In this document: in pieces, positions 42,954-54,059 of the stretch
Layout: every line of letters begins with the position of its first letter
Numbering within the stretch: the first letter of the stretch is position 1
Origin: Sipunculus nudus
Lineage: Eukaryota; Annelida; Sipuncula; Golfingiida; Sipunculidae
Direction: 5' to 3'
DNA: 64,000 nt
Assembly (NCBI GenBank): GCA_026874595.1
Contig: CM049315.1
Span: 73,234,401 to 73,298,400 of the forward strand
Program-made: the position numbers and the translations under genes
Notes under the pieces: model-generated
The model's input: only the letters and a program-made list of their open reading frames with translations
What the model was told of the DNA's origin: nothing
Database searches by the model: none

Positions 42954-43209
42954 TCACCACAACATTGTCAATGACACTTATTCACCACTGATCTGCTTAA
43001 CACTGACCAACACTGATATCAACACAGAAGACAGGATATCTGTAAGAGAAGCACTGAAAAAGGGCGCTTCAGGAGGCCAAGGATTTCTGCGTTGCAGTTG
43101 TGCAAGTTCTGGGTCAAAGAAGTGTAGTTCCAGGAGGTGTCAGTGTTTCAAGGCCAATCTGAAGTGTAACAGTCGCTGCCACAACAGTCTGTCATGCATT
43201 AATAAGTAA
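42954..43209 (+). CDS. CXC (Tesmin/TSO1-like) domain exon, C-terminal, transposon-derived
   Basis: After an acceptor (TTTTCAAAATAG) the frame runs 84 codons to TAA at 43207-43209. The last 45 residues form a cysteine motif of the type C-x-C-(x)n-C-x4-C-x-C-x6-C-x3-C-H-x4-C-x-N (FLRCSCASSGSKKC, SRRCQCFKANLKC, NSRCHNSLSC). This is a half-CXC zinc-binding domain of the kind that ends many transposon-encoded integrase-like proteins. The upstream part (SPLICLTLTNTDINTED) is acidic and polar. AATAAA at 43292 supplies polyadenylation. Only the last exon remains, so the protein cannot be made intact from this copy. If transcribed from a neighbour it could act as a bare DNA-binding domain for the element ends; that is speculation. 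Confidence 0.7.
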
Positions 43210-43291
43210 AAAGCGGTTATATTTTGCACTTCAAAGTGCTCCTGCATTAAAGCTTTGTTTTAAAACAATATTCTGTGTTACAAGAGCGAAA

Positions 43292-43297
43292 AATAAA
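43292..43297 (+). terminator. Polyadenylation signal (AATAAA) inside the CXC element
   Basis: Lies 83 bp after the stop of the CXC exon and before the right TIR. Confidence 0.5.
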
Positions 43298-43376
43298 ATA
43301 AACTGATCTTCACCCGACCATGGGTGTTCTCATTCAGCAAGAAATAGCATTCAGGCATTACGTGAAATGACTGTGC

Positions 43377-43511
43377 CCAAATTTCAGTCATCACGTGTAA
43401 TGCCTGGAAATTTTAGTCATTTCATGAAATGCCTGAGTGAAACAGTCATTTCACGAAGTGCCTAAAAATGTCAGTCATTTCACGAAAAACCTGGTTTCAC
43501 AAATTGCCTGT

Positions 43512-43513
<2 letters not shown>
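43377..43513 (-). repeat. Right TIR of the CXC element
   Basis: Inverse of 42726-42862. A further inverted sub-repeat (CAGGCATTACGTGAAATGACTG) lies just inside it at 43351-43373. Confidence 0.92.
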
Positions 43514-43560
<47 letters not shown>

Positions 43561-43567
<7 letters not shown>

Positions 43568-44137
43568 TTTGGCCATTTCATGAATTGTGACCTCTCAAAT
43601 GTTTTCAAATATTCACGTCCTTCATTATTACGATGTTACATGTTTTCGGTGGGACAGCAGCATTAGTCTTTTATACAAATAAAAGGTTGCCCTGGCGCCT
43701 ACGTTCAAATCTTTGGGTGGCAATGCGTAATTTTTAATTAAAAATTACGGCTCATTGTAAAAGAGAACCTTCTAATATATTTCTTAAGTACTACTGGATG
43801 TTTTTAGTTTGGCACACATACGGCTATATTCGAAAGGGGTCACTTATAGCAAAACAGGTACAGGCGTGTAACGTTATTTTTGCTAGGCTTAAATATAAAA
43901 AGAATACAGCCGGACGGGCATTGGCACTTTCCAGTCATGTGCAGGGCGGAAGTAGGAACTGCTTAGTGGCTCCAGGAGAATCAAATGCGCCATGAGAAAA
44001 TTAGAAATGAACGTTCTTGAATTATGGTTCTCATAGAAAAGACAAAAAGCTGTCTTACTATATTGTCTGTGCAGTGAGGGCCAGAAATTTTCGATTAAGA
44101 TCTTTATCAGGGACATTATAATAAAAGTTTTACCCAG
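43561..44137. other. Unassigned sequence before the retrotransposon relic
   Basis: No gene supported. It may include the 5' part (LTR and leader) of the Ty3/gypsy-like relic, but no matching 3' LTR was recognised. Confidence 0.4.
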
Positions 44138-44392
44138 ATGCTAACCAAACTTGACCAGTTGAATGGGCAGATTTACATAGCTGTTCAACGAAGTAATTTT
44201 CGAGCGAGGCGTAAACACAAGAGAGAAACCATATCTGAATGTGTTACTGGATTAAATGAGTTTGCTGCTACATGTGATTTTAAAGCGTTTGAAGATGAAA
44301 TGATCAGATATCGCTTAACAGAGAGCACAAATTACATCAATGGATTCGTTTCAAAGCTGGCCAGTAAAAACATGAATTACAGCAGGCAGTGA
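44138..44392 (+). pseudogene. Gag-like fragment of the Ty3/gypsy relic
   Basis: About 84 codons with the typical gag pattern of a region rich in charged residues followed by CDFKAFEDEMIRYRL, as in many invertebrate Ty3/gypsy Gag proteins, where an ESI-FV-L--LA--CDF-----DEMIRDR phrase is usual. Truncated on both sides. Confidence 0.65.
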
Positions 44393-44690
44393 CATAAGCC
44401 AGAAAAAAAATTAAGACCGCATTATTGCTGGGAAAAAATGTTTAGGTGTAGTTATGCTGAGGCATCAGCGTATGATTCAGATTAATATGATTAATATGAT
44501 TCAGTCAAGCATCTGTTAAATAATGCTAACATTCCAGCGAAAAATTAAGCAATCTCGTAGTTACCAAAACGTTGATCAATATACCAAAGAATGTATGTCA
44601 TAAGACAGTGTACAAACTGCTGAGGCTGAATCCATTCAAGATAGTGCTAATGATATTCAAGAAACTAAATTTGCTCCTTTCAACACTGCT

Positions 44691-44873
44691 TTGCTGAAAA
44701 TAAATACAAGTGATACAAATAACGGCAAACCCATACATGCCAACGTTCATATCAACAACATTCCACTTACAATGATCATCGATACAGGTGCTACTGTTTC
44801 ATCGATTGATCAAGATATGTATATTAACAATTTTGCAACTCACCCTCTAAAACTCTGTGATATCAGGTTGACG
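44691..44873 (+). pseudogene. Retropepsin fragment of the Ty3/gypsy relic
   Basis: Contains the catalytic loop TMIIDTGATVSSID. The expected second half of the protease after about 44875 is out of frame. It would have processed the polyprotein. Confidence 0.75.
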
Positions 44874-45259
44874 TAATTCGAAAATCGTTACACTGACACT
44901 AAAAGCTACTCCACTGCTACTGTAGATCTGAATGGCCAAGGAGCACAATGCAACATTCTATGTTACCATGAAAGGCTGCTGTTTTCTGGGCCTGGATATT
45001 TTGACAAGTTTCAAAAGAGTATTGAACAAGATCCTGAAGTGTTAATGACTAGTATCCGTGTACTAAGTGGATTTCAAGATTTGTTTCATGATATTCGTAC
45101 TGTCAAAGGATTTATATACGAGTATGTTCTCACTAAAATGCAGTGTCATTTGCACAGAGACAGAGTCTCAAACCATACGCACTACAACAGGAGGTTAAAG
45201 CTAACCTACCCAAAATGATGCCATAGAGATGGACACAATGTTCCTCCTGGATAAGTCTA

Positions 45260-45943
45260 ACAGTTATCACACAGAGAAAAAAAATGTACACTGAACTATT
45301 TAGATGATGTCATCAGTGAAGGACATGACAGCAGACTCCGGAGGGTTCTCCAGAAATAACCTGATGGAGGGTTGAATTTAAACAGAGAAAAATGCATTTA
45401 CAAATTCAACAAAATAGATTAGCTAGGAGTACATTTTTTCAGTTATGGCATTGAAATGTCACAAGCTGCCACTGAAGCACTAGTTTACATACAACCACCC
45501 AAAGATATACTTGAACTACTCAGAATCCTGGGATACTGATATTTTAGTAATTTTCAAAGTTCATACCTGATTTTGCAACTATTGTGATGCCAATGGGAAC
45601 ACTGCTGAGAGGTAACAAGAACCACGAATTCTACTGGGAGCAGACACCAGAAGATGCAATTTATCAGATTACACAGCTCTTAGTCAGACCAACTGTTCTC
45701 ACCTTCTGTACACTAGAAGCTGAAACCATTACTTGCGTCGCCTTAAAAAAAGGTTTCTGTTCTGGACTGTTACAGCCACAGCCTAAGAATACCATACGCA
45801 AAGTGGCATTCATCTCAAGATCACCCTCTGATTCCGAAAAGAAGTACATTATTGGTGAGCTTAAAGCTTTAGCATGCATACACGCCGTAGAAAAAAAATG
45901 GAACAGGTATCTTCGATCCTCGAGGCAAACAATTCAACTTTAA
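45260..45943 (+). pseudogene. Reverse transcriptase/RNase H remnants of the Ty3/gypsy relic
   Basis: YLDDVI at 45297-45314 is the catalytic palm motif. A block with LNREKCIYKFNKI follows (thumb-side region), interrupted by stops. From 45584 an open stretch to 45943 corresponds to the connection/RNase H domain (FCTLEAETITCVALKKGFCS ... AFISRSPSDSEKKYIIGELK). The expected RNase H acidic residue patterns are degraded. Confidence 0.7.
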
Positions 45944-46187
45944 GACCGACCACAGAACTAGTCACACTACTACAGAAATAACAGGGTTCTGGAATGAAAC
46001 CTCTTCAACTGCCAAGTAGGAAACTAGCTTACACACACATGATTGTGTTGGGAAACACATCAAAGGTCATCCAACTGTGTTTGCGACACACTATCTCGCT
46101 TGTCAACCAGCTCATTAGAGCATGTAGCCTATAATTAACATCCTGTATACGCCGTCATGTCCCGCATACTAGCAAGTTAAATACTAA

Positions 46188-46978
46188 TTGCCGACTCACT
46201 TGCTCAATTCACACATGCTGAATTTACACTGTCACTCGTCCTACATTAAGTACATTAATGGATGGCCTGACAAGAAAGATGTACAGAAACAACTGCTATC
46301 TAACTACCATATTCGTGTAGAATACAATCTGCTTAGAGCGTGCCCCCATTTCATTCAGCTTACAGCCTACAGTACTCTAAGCAGGCCATGCTAAAGCGAA
46401 TATGGGATTGTAAAGCTTAAACAAAGCCTCCTGGAATCAGTGTATTGGCCAAACCTGCATATCGATGCAGAAGCTGCAATGCATGTTTTTTTTCTGCCAA
46501 AACAGCGACTAAACGCACAGTAATTAAAAATCACCTCTTAAGCTCCGCGACTTACAACATGAACCATGGCACGATCTTGGCATAAGTATAATTTGACCAT
46601 TCACATATGCACCCAGAAGATTTCACTACTTAATTTTGTAAACTGATTTCTATTCGAAATGGCCTGAGGTACTTGCTACAAATGATATTACCAGCACTCC
46701 AGTCGTCAAATTTGATCTATCACAGTTTTTATTTTAGGGACTCTATTAGTCTCCCCATAAACGGACGACAACAATTTATAAGTGATGATTTAACAGAATT
46801 GTTAACATCACACTCCATAAAAAAATCCGGCCTACCATCAACTAGCCAACAGAGGCTAAAAACAAATGAAAGGCTAAAACGTACGGTCAAACAACTCTTG
46901 CAAACATATTTTCTAGCTGAAAAACCATGGACCACAGTCTTGCGCGATACACTTGAACGTGTTCGCCCAACCCCATAA
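46188..46978 (+). pseudogene. Integrase remnants of the Ty3/gypsy relic
   Basis: The first piece (46188-46440) holds the N-terminal zinc-binding area and a SVYWPNLHIDAEAAM stretch typical of Ty3/gypsy integrases. The second piece (46673-46978) contains the region after the core (SIKKSGLPSTSQQ...NERLKRTVKQLL) in another frame. Stops separate them. Confidence 0.6.
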
Positions 46979-47399
46979 AGCAACTCGGACACCTCGCTTC
47001 CTCGTGAAGGGGAGAGAGATGAGGGATGTTGTAAGTGTTCTCAATACCAAATACACATGTGGTTGTCCAAAATGTAAGAGACACTGTAACCGAGAAGCAA
47101 GCCAAAATGAACGCGACTATGAAATTAGTAATCTTATAAAAACTATCGCCATTACCGCAGGAGATCATATGCCCGTATATTTCCCAAATAAATGCCGTAA
47201 GCTTGAAAAAGCATTCTCCGAGTCGCGTTTAATTGTAATGGTGCAGGAGGATATTTGCACATCAGAAAATGGCTCTCGATGGCATACCAACCGATTGTTA
47301 AAATGCGCACACCAAGCAAACATGTGCAGTCACGTTGGTATATTAAAGGTCCTTTTTATATTACATCATAAAACATTACATATTTTTTTCTTTTTGTAG
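46953..47399 (+). CDS. Open frame of unknown function with a small Cys/His cluster
   Basis: About 148 codons, starting inside the end of the integrase relic and continuing beyond it. CGCPKCKRHC is a compact cysteine motif, later followed by CAHQANMCSHVG. A possible donor lies after CACGTTG at about 47336. No family recognised. It may be host sequence in which the retrotransposon inserted, or a chance frame. It ends 90 bp upstream of the SDR gene start. Confidence 0.25.
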   Translation: MNVFAQPHKATRTPRFLVKGREMRDVVSVLNTKYTCGCPKCKRHCNREASQNERDYEISNLIKTIAITAGDHMPVYFPNKCRKLEKAFSESRLIVMVQEDICTSENGSRWHTNRLLKCAHQANMCSHVGILKVLFILHHKTLHIFFFL

Positions 47400-50102
47400 T
47401 TTCTATCACTATGATGTCTGCACGTGTTGAACAATTAAACCTGTTGTATTACAATGGTGATTGTAGTGACCGTTCCAAAGTACGAGCATGAAAGTCGAAG
47501 GATCTGTGGCCTTTGTGACAGGGGGCGCTCGTGGTATTGGTCGGACTATAAGTGAAGCTCTATTAAAAGCAGGAGCTAAGGTAACATTTGTTTTATCTTC
47601 ATAAGGAAAAATAATTGTCTCTTGGAAGAAACACGCTCAAACGCGCACATTGCCAATGAAGATTTGCCTCGGTATAATAGATTTGACATTTAAAAGCAGG
47701 TGAATGCATTGAAAAAGAAAAATAAATTTTCAATTTTTCAATTAATTTTGTACCTTCATACGACATAGTGACAATGTGTTTCTACCATATCAATAACATC
47801 ATAAATAAATTCTAACCCGGAACATGATGATATAAAATTGATGAACCATCGAACATGACACATAGCTTAAACATTATTAGTCCCATGTTGAAATGTTCCA
47901 GTTTTTTTTTTAATTTGCATGACAGAAACACATGCGCCTATTCAAAGAGGAATATTCATGTATCATTATACAATATACAACACTCACCTTATACAAGTTA
48001 ATTTCGCGACAAAAACATAAATATTCAGTATTAACGTTTCTGAAACAGGTTTTATTTCATCGAATAGATACACAATGGCACAAATATGATAAGCAGAACT
48101 TGTGTTACTTTAAAAATAATGAATACATTTGCTGAGTTATGTCTCTGGATATAGTATTGCGTTGACTAGATTTGAAGGTAACATGGTGATGAGCTGTAAG
48201 CTCTGTTATTTTATGAATCTTATACCCGTTTACGACTGTGAGGGAGGAACGACGAAGAATCATCGCTACGAACAGTTCAGTATGACACAAGAAAGTTACA
48301 CAAAAATTACCGATATTGAACTTATCGTGACGGCGAGTGCATCATAGACAATTAATTGGCCAATTAGCGAACGCGATTGCCGGACTTAAAACGCGGTCAT
48401 GCAAGCACATGTGCAGGTCGGACGCCCTTCCTTTTACGTGAGTTAAATGTCAACAAAGTGCTATATTTATCGGTTATCATCAATGTTTTAATACGACCGA
48501 GTAATTTGTTGATAACTTGTATAAAGATTACTCAAGCTATCCGTTTTCTTTCATCTTTTCGACATAAAATACCAAGACGGTAGCAACGCAGGGATGGGAC
48601 AAGGCTTGGCCGGTTTTTTTTTTCAGTACGATGTGATACATTGAGTCCTGTATTAACACGTAAGAGTTGCAATAAAAGAATTTAATTGACGCAGCCTCTA
48701 TGATCCTATTCGACATCTCTTGATTAACCAGTGCTAAAAAGTGTTACATTTACCCCTCACCAGCGTATCACTCTTCAAAATTGAAAAGTTTAAACAGAAT
48801 GTAACAATCCATTATCTCGAGTAAGCGCATCTCCCAGTCAAAATATCCATCTGTTCATAGTTATAAAAACCCTGTCGCCTCCATGTGTACACTTTAAACC
48901 GAAGGGTGCGCTATTAGTCAAATTCATACTATTTTAAATGGAGTACGATATACGGCTGAAGTGTACGCGTGCATTAACACCATGCCTTCTTGGTTCAATG
49001 TCCTCTCAAGCAACCGTTTCGAAGTTGGTCGGGGCTAACTCGAACATGCCGTCAGATTAATTACTAAAGCTCTTTATCTATATGTATCATTCATTATATT
49101 TACTTTTTATATTTGTTTGTCTTTACAGGTTTTCTTTGTTGACCTTGATAGTGAGACCGGTGCAAAAACGGAAACAGAATTGAAAACATCATTTCCAGAA
49201 AGCTATGTTTTATTTACACAATGTGATGTGACAAAACGGGATGATTTTCCAGGTATTTTTATTTTTAGTTTCTGACTTTTCTGAAAATTATAATTGATTG
49301 GTCTTCAAAGCTTGCATCAGCATGATATGAATAACTTTTTAAACCAATGGTTTTAACTTTAACTGCATAATGATTCAATACAAACAGAATCAAGATAGAT
49401 AAAGCATAATTGGTCAGTGAGTTCTACCAGTGTAGTGCTTTTAATATGGTATTTTTATAATGTTACCATTCCTTATTCCTTGAAACAAAGAATATCACTG
49501 TGGAGAACATGTCTGTGCCAAGGCATTAGTCCTACCCGCCTATTTAATCGGATCCATATCTTACATTATAAATCTCTTGTTGCAAACATTAAAACCCTAA
49601 ACCACATTTCGTTGATTGTTTGTTTGATCTTGACCAGAAACAAACAAAGAAACAAAGTAGGTCAAGTGTTTGCCGGGACAGTAAACTGACAGACAGACAA
49701 GCATGCAAAAGTAACAAGGCCAAAATCATGACATTCAAATAATACGGTGAAGAGAGAGACAAAATACAGTTCATAGTGTCAATAAAAACAGAGGTTTATA
49801 AGAAGTCACTTGGAGTATTGCTTACTTTTGCGCGAAAAGAAACAACTTGAATTGTGCGAGAATGTCAATTGGGTTATTTACAAATGATCATATGCCACCA
49901 AACACTTAACGCCAGACTTCTCTAGCCCCAATAGTGATAGAGATAAAGATACAGGTTGGAAATTTCGCATATTCTCTTGTGATTAGTAACCGTGGAAGCT
50001 TTTGTGACACTTAATCGCACTATTAAAACTCTAATCAAATGCAACGCACAGAGTTACCTACAGTAAAAAAAAACCAAAAAGAGTTATAAGCATTAGCGTA
50101 AA

Positions 50103-50147
<45 letters not shown>

Positions 50148-51134
50148 AGTCTGATTTATGATATTTTTAACAATGTACTCACTCCAAACATACGTTTTGT
50201 ATTTGTAGAAGCTTATAAAAAGGCAGAATCAAGATTTGGTAAAATCGAAATCTTGGTGAATAATGCCGGAATTTTATCGGAGTCACAATGGTCCGTTATG
50301 ACTGACGTTAACATAGTAAGTTTTCATATTTCATATGCGATATTTTCTTCATATTTCCTCCATAACGGTTATGATGTTACTCTAAACTTTTCATTCCCTT
50401 AGCTGAATATTAAATGGGATTTTTAGTAATTTTACAATGAATAAAATACGCCATATGTCGTAGTTAAGAAAAAAAATGTATTTTTCTCAAAATAGCGGTC
50501 TGTGTTTCATGATTTTCCATGTGTGCTGCGTGGTTAAAAATGAATCGATGTACTATGGCTACGATTTATTTTCTTGTGATTGTAATGTATTTTTACTTTT
50601 AATTTTGTAGAAAGGGGTAGTGAATGGCACCTATATTGCTCTGGAAAATATGGGGTAGAACAAAGGAGGCAAAGGAGGTGTCATCATCAACATTGCGTCC
50701 GTTACTGGTAGGTTATCTATCTTACTTTCCCTGTTGACTAATATATAGCCTAACTTATTAAGACATATAGAGTCATGACCTATAGCAATGAGTTTGTCAG
50801 TCTCATCTGACCTTACATTTTGTCTTACTGGTCATTCGGGCCTATTTATTGGTGTAACCTTGCTAAGGTTCCTGGAGAGCATACAACTGAAGCAGCTATA
50901 TCAGGATATACAAGGGGGTCCTTTCAATACCCGTGACTACTTCTTCAATCATGCCTTGTTTAGAGACATAAAGTAGGAATGATAGCACAGAAGGTGGTAA
51001 AAATGGGACGAAATTCCACAATCTTGCGGTCACAAATCCATTGCCTGATTCATCATTAAAACAATTTGCTCCACAACTATCCTTTATTGACACCAGGAGG
51101 ATGCAGGCTTCTAATAAAATAATAATGCTCCCGG

Positions 51135-52010
51135 CAGAGTTTGCTCCGAGTACCTTGAAAAGTACTCGAGTACGAATACTGAATACTTCAAAAGTACTCA
51201 TGGGACAATCGGTTGACAGTCAACAGTTGAGTCTTAGTTGTGCCATAGACTGTGTACAGAGCTCATCAAAGACTGCAATTCACACTGAAAATCTGCTAAA
51301 CATACACTCACATTTAGTTTCATATATGAATCAATTCAAGCTTGATTAGCCCAGGCCCTGCAGCACGGCTGAGTTTATGTTATAATGAAAAGTTTCTCAG
51401 TATATTGAATTGTGGCAAACCTTAACTTTTTGAAATCTTTCAAAAATTAGAATGTTTTTCTCTGTATATATTACTCAGTATAAATATGCTCATTTAATGT
51501 TTTATTGAACACTATGTACTAATTTTCTTGCTTGAAATATATAATGCTGTACACATGTACTCATGAATTGCATGAATGTATTCATAATAAAAAGGTTTAA
51601 TTTATTTAAATTGTACATTAACTAAAAGTCTAAGTATCAGAAATAGCAGCCCAGGTATAGTAGTAGTTATCAATGCTAAAATGCTGTAATAGTTTCAGTT
51701 ATAGTAACAGACAGAATACTTTAAGTACTATTATATATGATATTTTATATGTTATATATAATATATAATATCTTACTAAAAATTCTGTAATTAACTATTA
51801 CTAATATAATAAATTGAGGCTAAAGTTCATTTAGATATATATGAAATACCCAAAAGTACTAATATGAGTACCGAGTACTTTCAAAGTACTCAGGTACAAG
51901 TACGAGTTGTGATTTTTTAAAAAAAGTAGGCAGGTACGAGTACTGAGTACTCAGAAAAATATGCATGAATACGAGTACTTTGAGTACGAGTATTTTTGGA
52001 CCCGACTCTG
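51135..52010. mobile_element. hAT-like non-autonomous element (MITE), 876 bp
   Basis: Ends CAGAGT...ACTCTG are inverted, and both ends are followed inward by dense GAGTACTTT / AAAGTACTC motifs, eight or more in total, typical subterminal transposase-binding repeats. Flanking octamers GCTCCCGG and GCGCCCAA share five of eight positions, suggesting a decayed 8-bp target duplication, as expected for hAT. No coding capacity; the interior is AT-rich. It lies in intron 4 of the SDR gene, so it was inserted without destroying the exons. Confidence 0.72.
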
Positions 52011-53118
52011 GCGCCCAAATACTTTTTATCCAGTTAGACTTCGTGGTCAGGAAATTTAAAAGTATAATTTATATTCCTTCCACTAGATGAATAAAAAGAA
52101 TGTTTCAGAGTTGTTTCACTAGCTCAGTTTCTTCAGGCTTAATAAGCTTAGATATTTGTTTGGGTATTTTTCTATTGCTTATAATGATAAATACAATGTT
52201 CTTCATCTAAATTAGTTACTTTAAAATAATGTTAATCAAACGTGTTTCAGAAACGTTATGTCAACGTATATAGCGCATTTGAGCAACCGGATGTATTCGT
52301 ATGATAAATGGTTCATACACCAAACACAATTATATATTATGTGATATGCTGTTGTGTATTTTAGCTCTGTTCCCGGTTCCGTTTGTACCAGTTTATGCCG
52401 CGACAAAGGCAGCGGTCTTGCATTTCACCCTCTCATGGGCAGTATGTAATTGTAGTAAATTATCTCTTATATATTATTTCTTAAAGGATTTTTTTCTATG
52501 ATAAAAAAAAATATGTGATGTTTCACATTTGTTGTAGCCACTTCTTTATATAGAACATACGGTGACAGGCTTCAAATTACTTTGATTAAATTTAAGCTTC
52601 GTCCCAGTTTCAATATTTTGCTTTTTCTGATGTCTATAAAACGTGTAATGTTTTAAAATTTGATTTTCGCCACCTCGCTGCACTGTCAGTCTCATTAGAA
52701 ATAAATGTTCTTTACGGATAGATAATATGAAAAAAATGCCTTCGGCGAAACATTCGTAGGTAATGTTCGAGATGCTTATGAGTCGTTAGCAAACTGGCTA
52801 ACCTTACAAAAGAAGTAGATTTTTTGTTTTTAAATGGTTGTAATATTTTACTTTCATACGCGTATACATTACACTGATGCTCTTTTCATACAGGATGAAG
52901 TAGAATATTAAGAACACGGTGTTCGACTTAACGCTCTTTGTCCGTTCTTTGTGGACACAGCTTTGGCTTCAAACAGTGTCACGGAATGCTACCTTCGAGA
53001 CACATACACGGCTTTATACGACGTGTCTACGAAAATGCCGTAAGAAAACTATGTGTACACTTAAGTCATCTTTATACACGCTTGAATAACAAATATCCTT
53101 ATGGAGACAAGAATTGAT

Positions 53119-53119
<1 letters not shown>

Positions 53120-53187
<68 letters not shown>
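53120..53187. repeat. (AT)n microsatellite in intron 6
   Basis: Long AT run in SDR intron 6. A second one (53442-53482) reaches to about 17 bp before the exon 7 acceptor and leaves a very short pyrimidine tract. Confidence 0.9.
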
Positions 53188-53189
<2 letters not shown>

Positions 53190-53439
53190 GTAGTTTTATA
53201 GATTTCTCAACGAAGTTCAAAGTCAGTAAAAACTTCTTAAGAGAAAATATATAACCATAATTCCTAGCACTTTGGCTCAGATAATTCTTATTTAATAGTC
53301 ATGATTCTTGCTCAATTTTCGTTTTCGATTTTCAGATATAATTACAAAAAATTACATTTAACAAATATGATGAAAATTTTTTTCCCGCAGTTTTTGTTTT
53401 AATTTTATAACATATCACACCAATAAGATGATAATACAT

Positions 53440-53490
<51 letters not shown>

Positions 53491-54020
53491 TATTTGCAGT
53501 ACTTCAAGGGTATCTGACGTTGTCCTTCAGGTCGTTGAGGATGACAAGGAAAACGGAAAGATATTGAAAATCACACCAGACGGAGATTTATACCACGAGA
53601 TGGCGCCAGTGAATAACATAGGCCCTTTCGAAGATAAGAGTTCCTGAATGAAGGTCTGAAGACACGACTAAATTTTCTTAAAGGTCAAACAAAATGTATA
53701 TTAAGGATTTTCCTGTTTTTAGACAAATTTGTGCATGTCAAATTCAGCTTAAACGTCAGATGTCTCTAACTATTCGGAATCAAGCTGTTGTGTTTCGTTG
53801 AGCCCATATGAAAAAAGTGCAGGTATAATGTGCTTAAACGAGAAGTTTCCTGCGGAATCTGTGGCATGAGTATGATTATATTCGGCTATTTATATGGCTT
53901 GGGCAGGTAGCAGAACAGATGATTGGTTGAGAGTAATTGCACGGTTAACATACATGTCTATAGCTTTTCATAACCTTATTCTGTTGATTTACCGGTACAT
54001 TACTATTAAATTCAATTAAC

Positions 54021-54026
54021 AATAAA
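54021..54026 (+). terminator. Candidate polyadenylation signal (AATAAA) of the SDR gene
   Basis: AATAAA 374 bp after the SDR stop codon. It is a plausible 3' end, given no earlier clear signal. Confidence 0.4.
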
Positions 54027-54059
54027 CATTTTGTTCCAGATTTTAAAGATTTCGAGTTT

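Larger units (their letters stand above)
42726..43513. mobile_element. 788-bp non-autonomous transposon carrying a CXC-domain exon
   Basis: Bounded by 137-bp terminal inverted repeats (42726-42862 and 43377-43513) that start TTACAGGCAATTTGTGAAAC on both sides. The repeats are built from four tandem sub-repeats of the form AGGCATTTCGTGAAATGACT with an internal palindrome. The interior holds one splice acceptor, one CXC-domain coding exon and an AATAAA, meaning the 3' end of a larger transposon gene has been retained after internal deletion. A TA dinucleotide is at both edges, and the element abuts an (AT)n run on the right, so the target was probably TA-rich. No longer target duplication is clear. 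The CXC tail is of the kind found after integrase-like cores in some cut-and-paste elements; the exact superfamily is not determinable here. Confidence 0.85.
44138..46978 (+). mobile_element. Ty3/gypsy-like LTR retrotransposon relic, heavily decayed
   Basis: Plus-strand pieces occur in canonical order: a gag fragment (44138-44392), an aspartic protease with IDTGATVSSID (44691-44873), a shortened reverse transcriptase with a YLDD box (45297-45308), an RNase H-like segment (45584-45943), and integrase pieces (46188-46978). The pieces are separated by stop codons, frameshifts and at least one deletion that removes most of the reverse transcriptase fingers. LTRs were not found. It is an old, non-functional copy; the frames are described here and have not been joined. 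Confidence 0.82.
47488..53647 (+). pseudogene. HPGD-like short-chain dehydrogenase/reductase, seven exons, two in-frame stops
   Basis: Exons at 47488-47580, 49129-49252, 50209-50315, 50611-50707, 52365-52441, 52894-53039 and 53500-53647 all have GT-AG borders and consistent phases, giving about 264 codons, the usual length for 15-hydroxyprostaglandin dehydrogenase (NAD) and relatives. Seen in order: TGGARGIG NAD-binding loop (exon 1), VDLDSETG acidic end of beta-2 that selects NAD (exon 2), NNAG (exon 3), NIAS with the catalytic serine (exon 4), YAATK with the catalytic Tyr and Lys (exon 5), GVRLNALCPFFVDT (exon 6) and a tail ending in the stop at 53645. The enzyme class oxidises prostaglandin-type alcohols in the cytosol; the substrate here is unknown. 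TAG at 50656-50658 and TAA at 52909-52911 interrupt exons 4 and 6, so this copy cannot encode full-length protein as it stands. Everything else is intact, so the loss is recent, or the stops are assembly errors. Confidence 0.88.
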
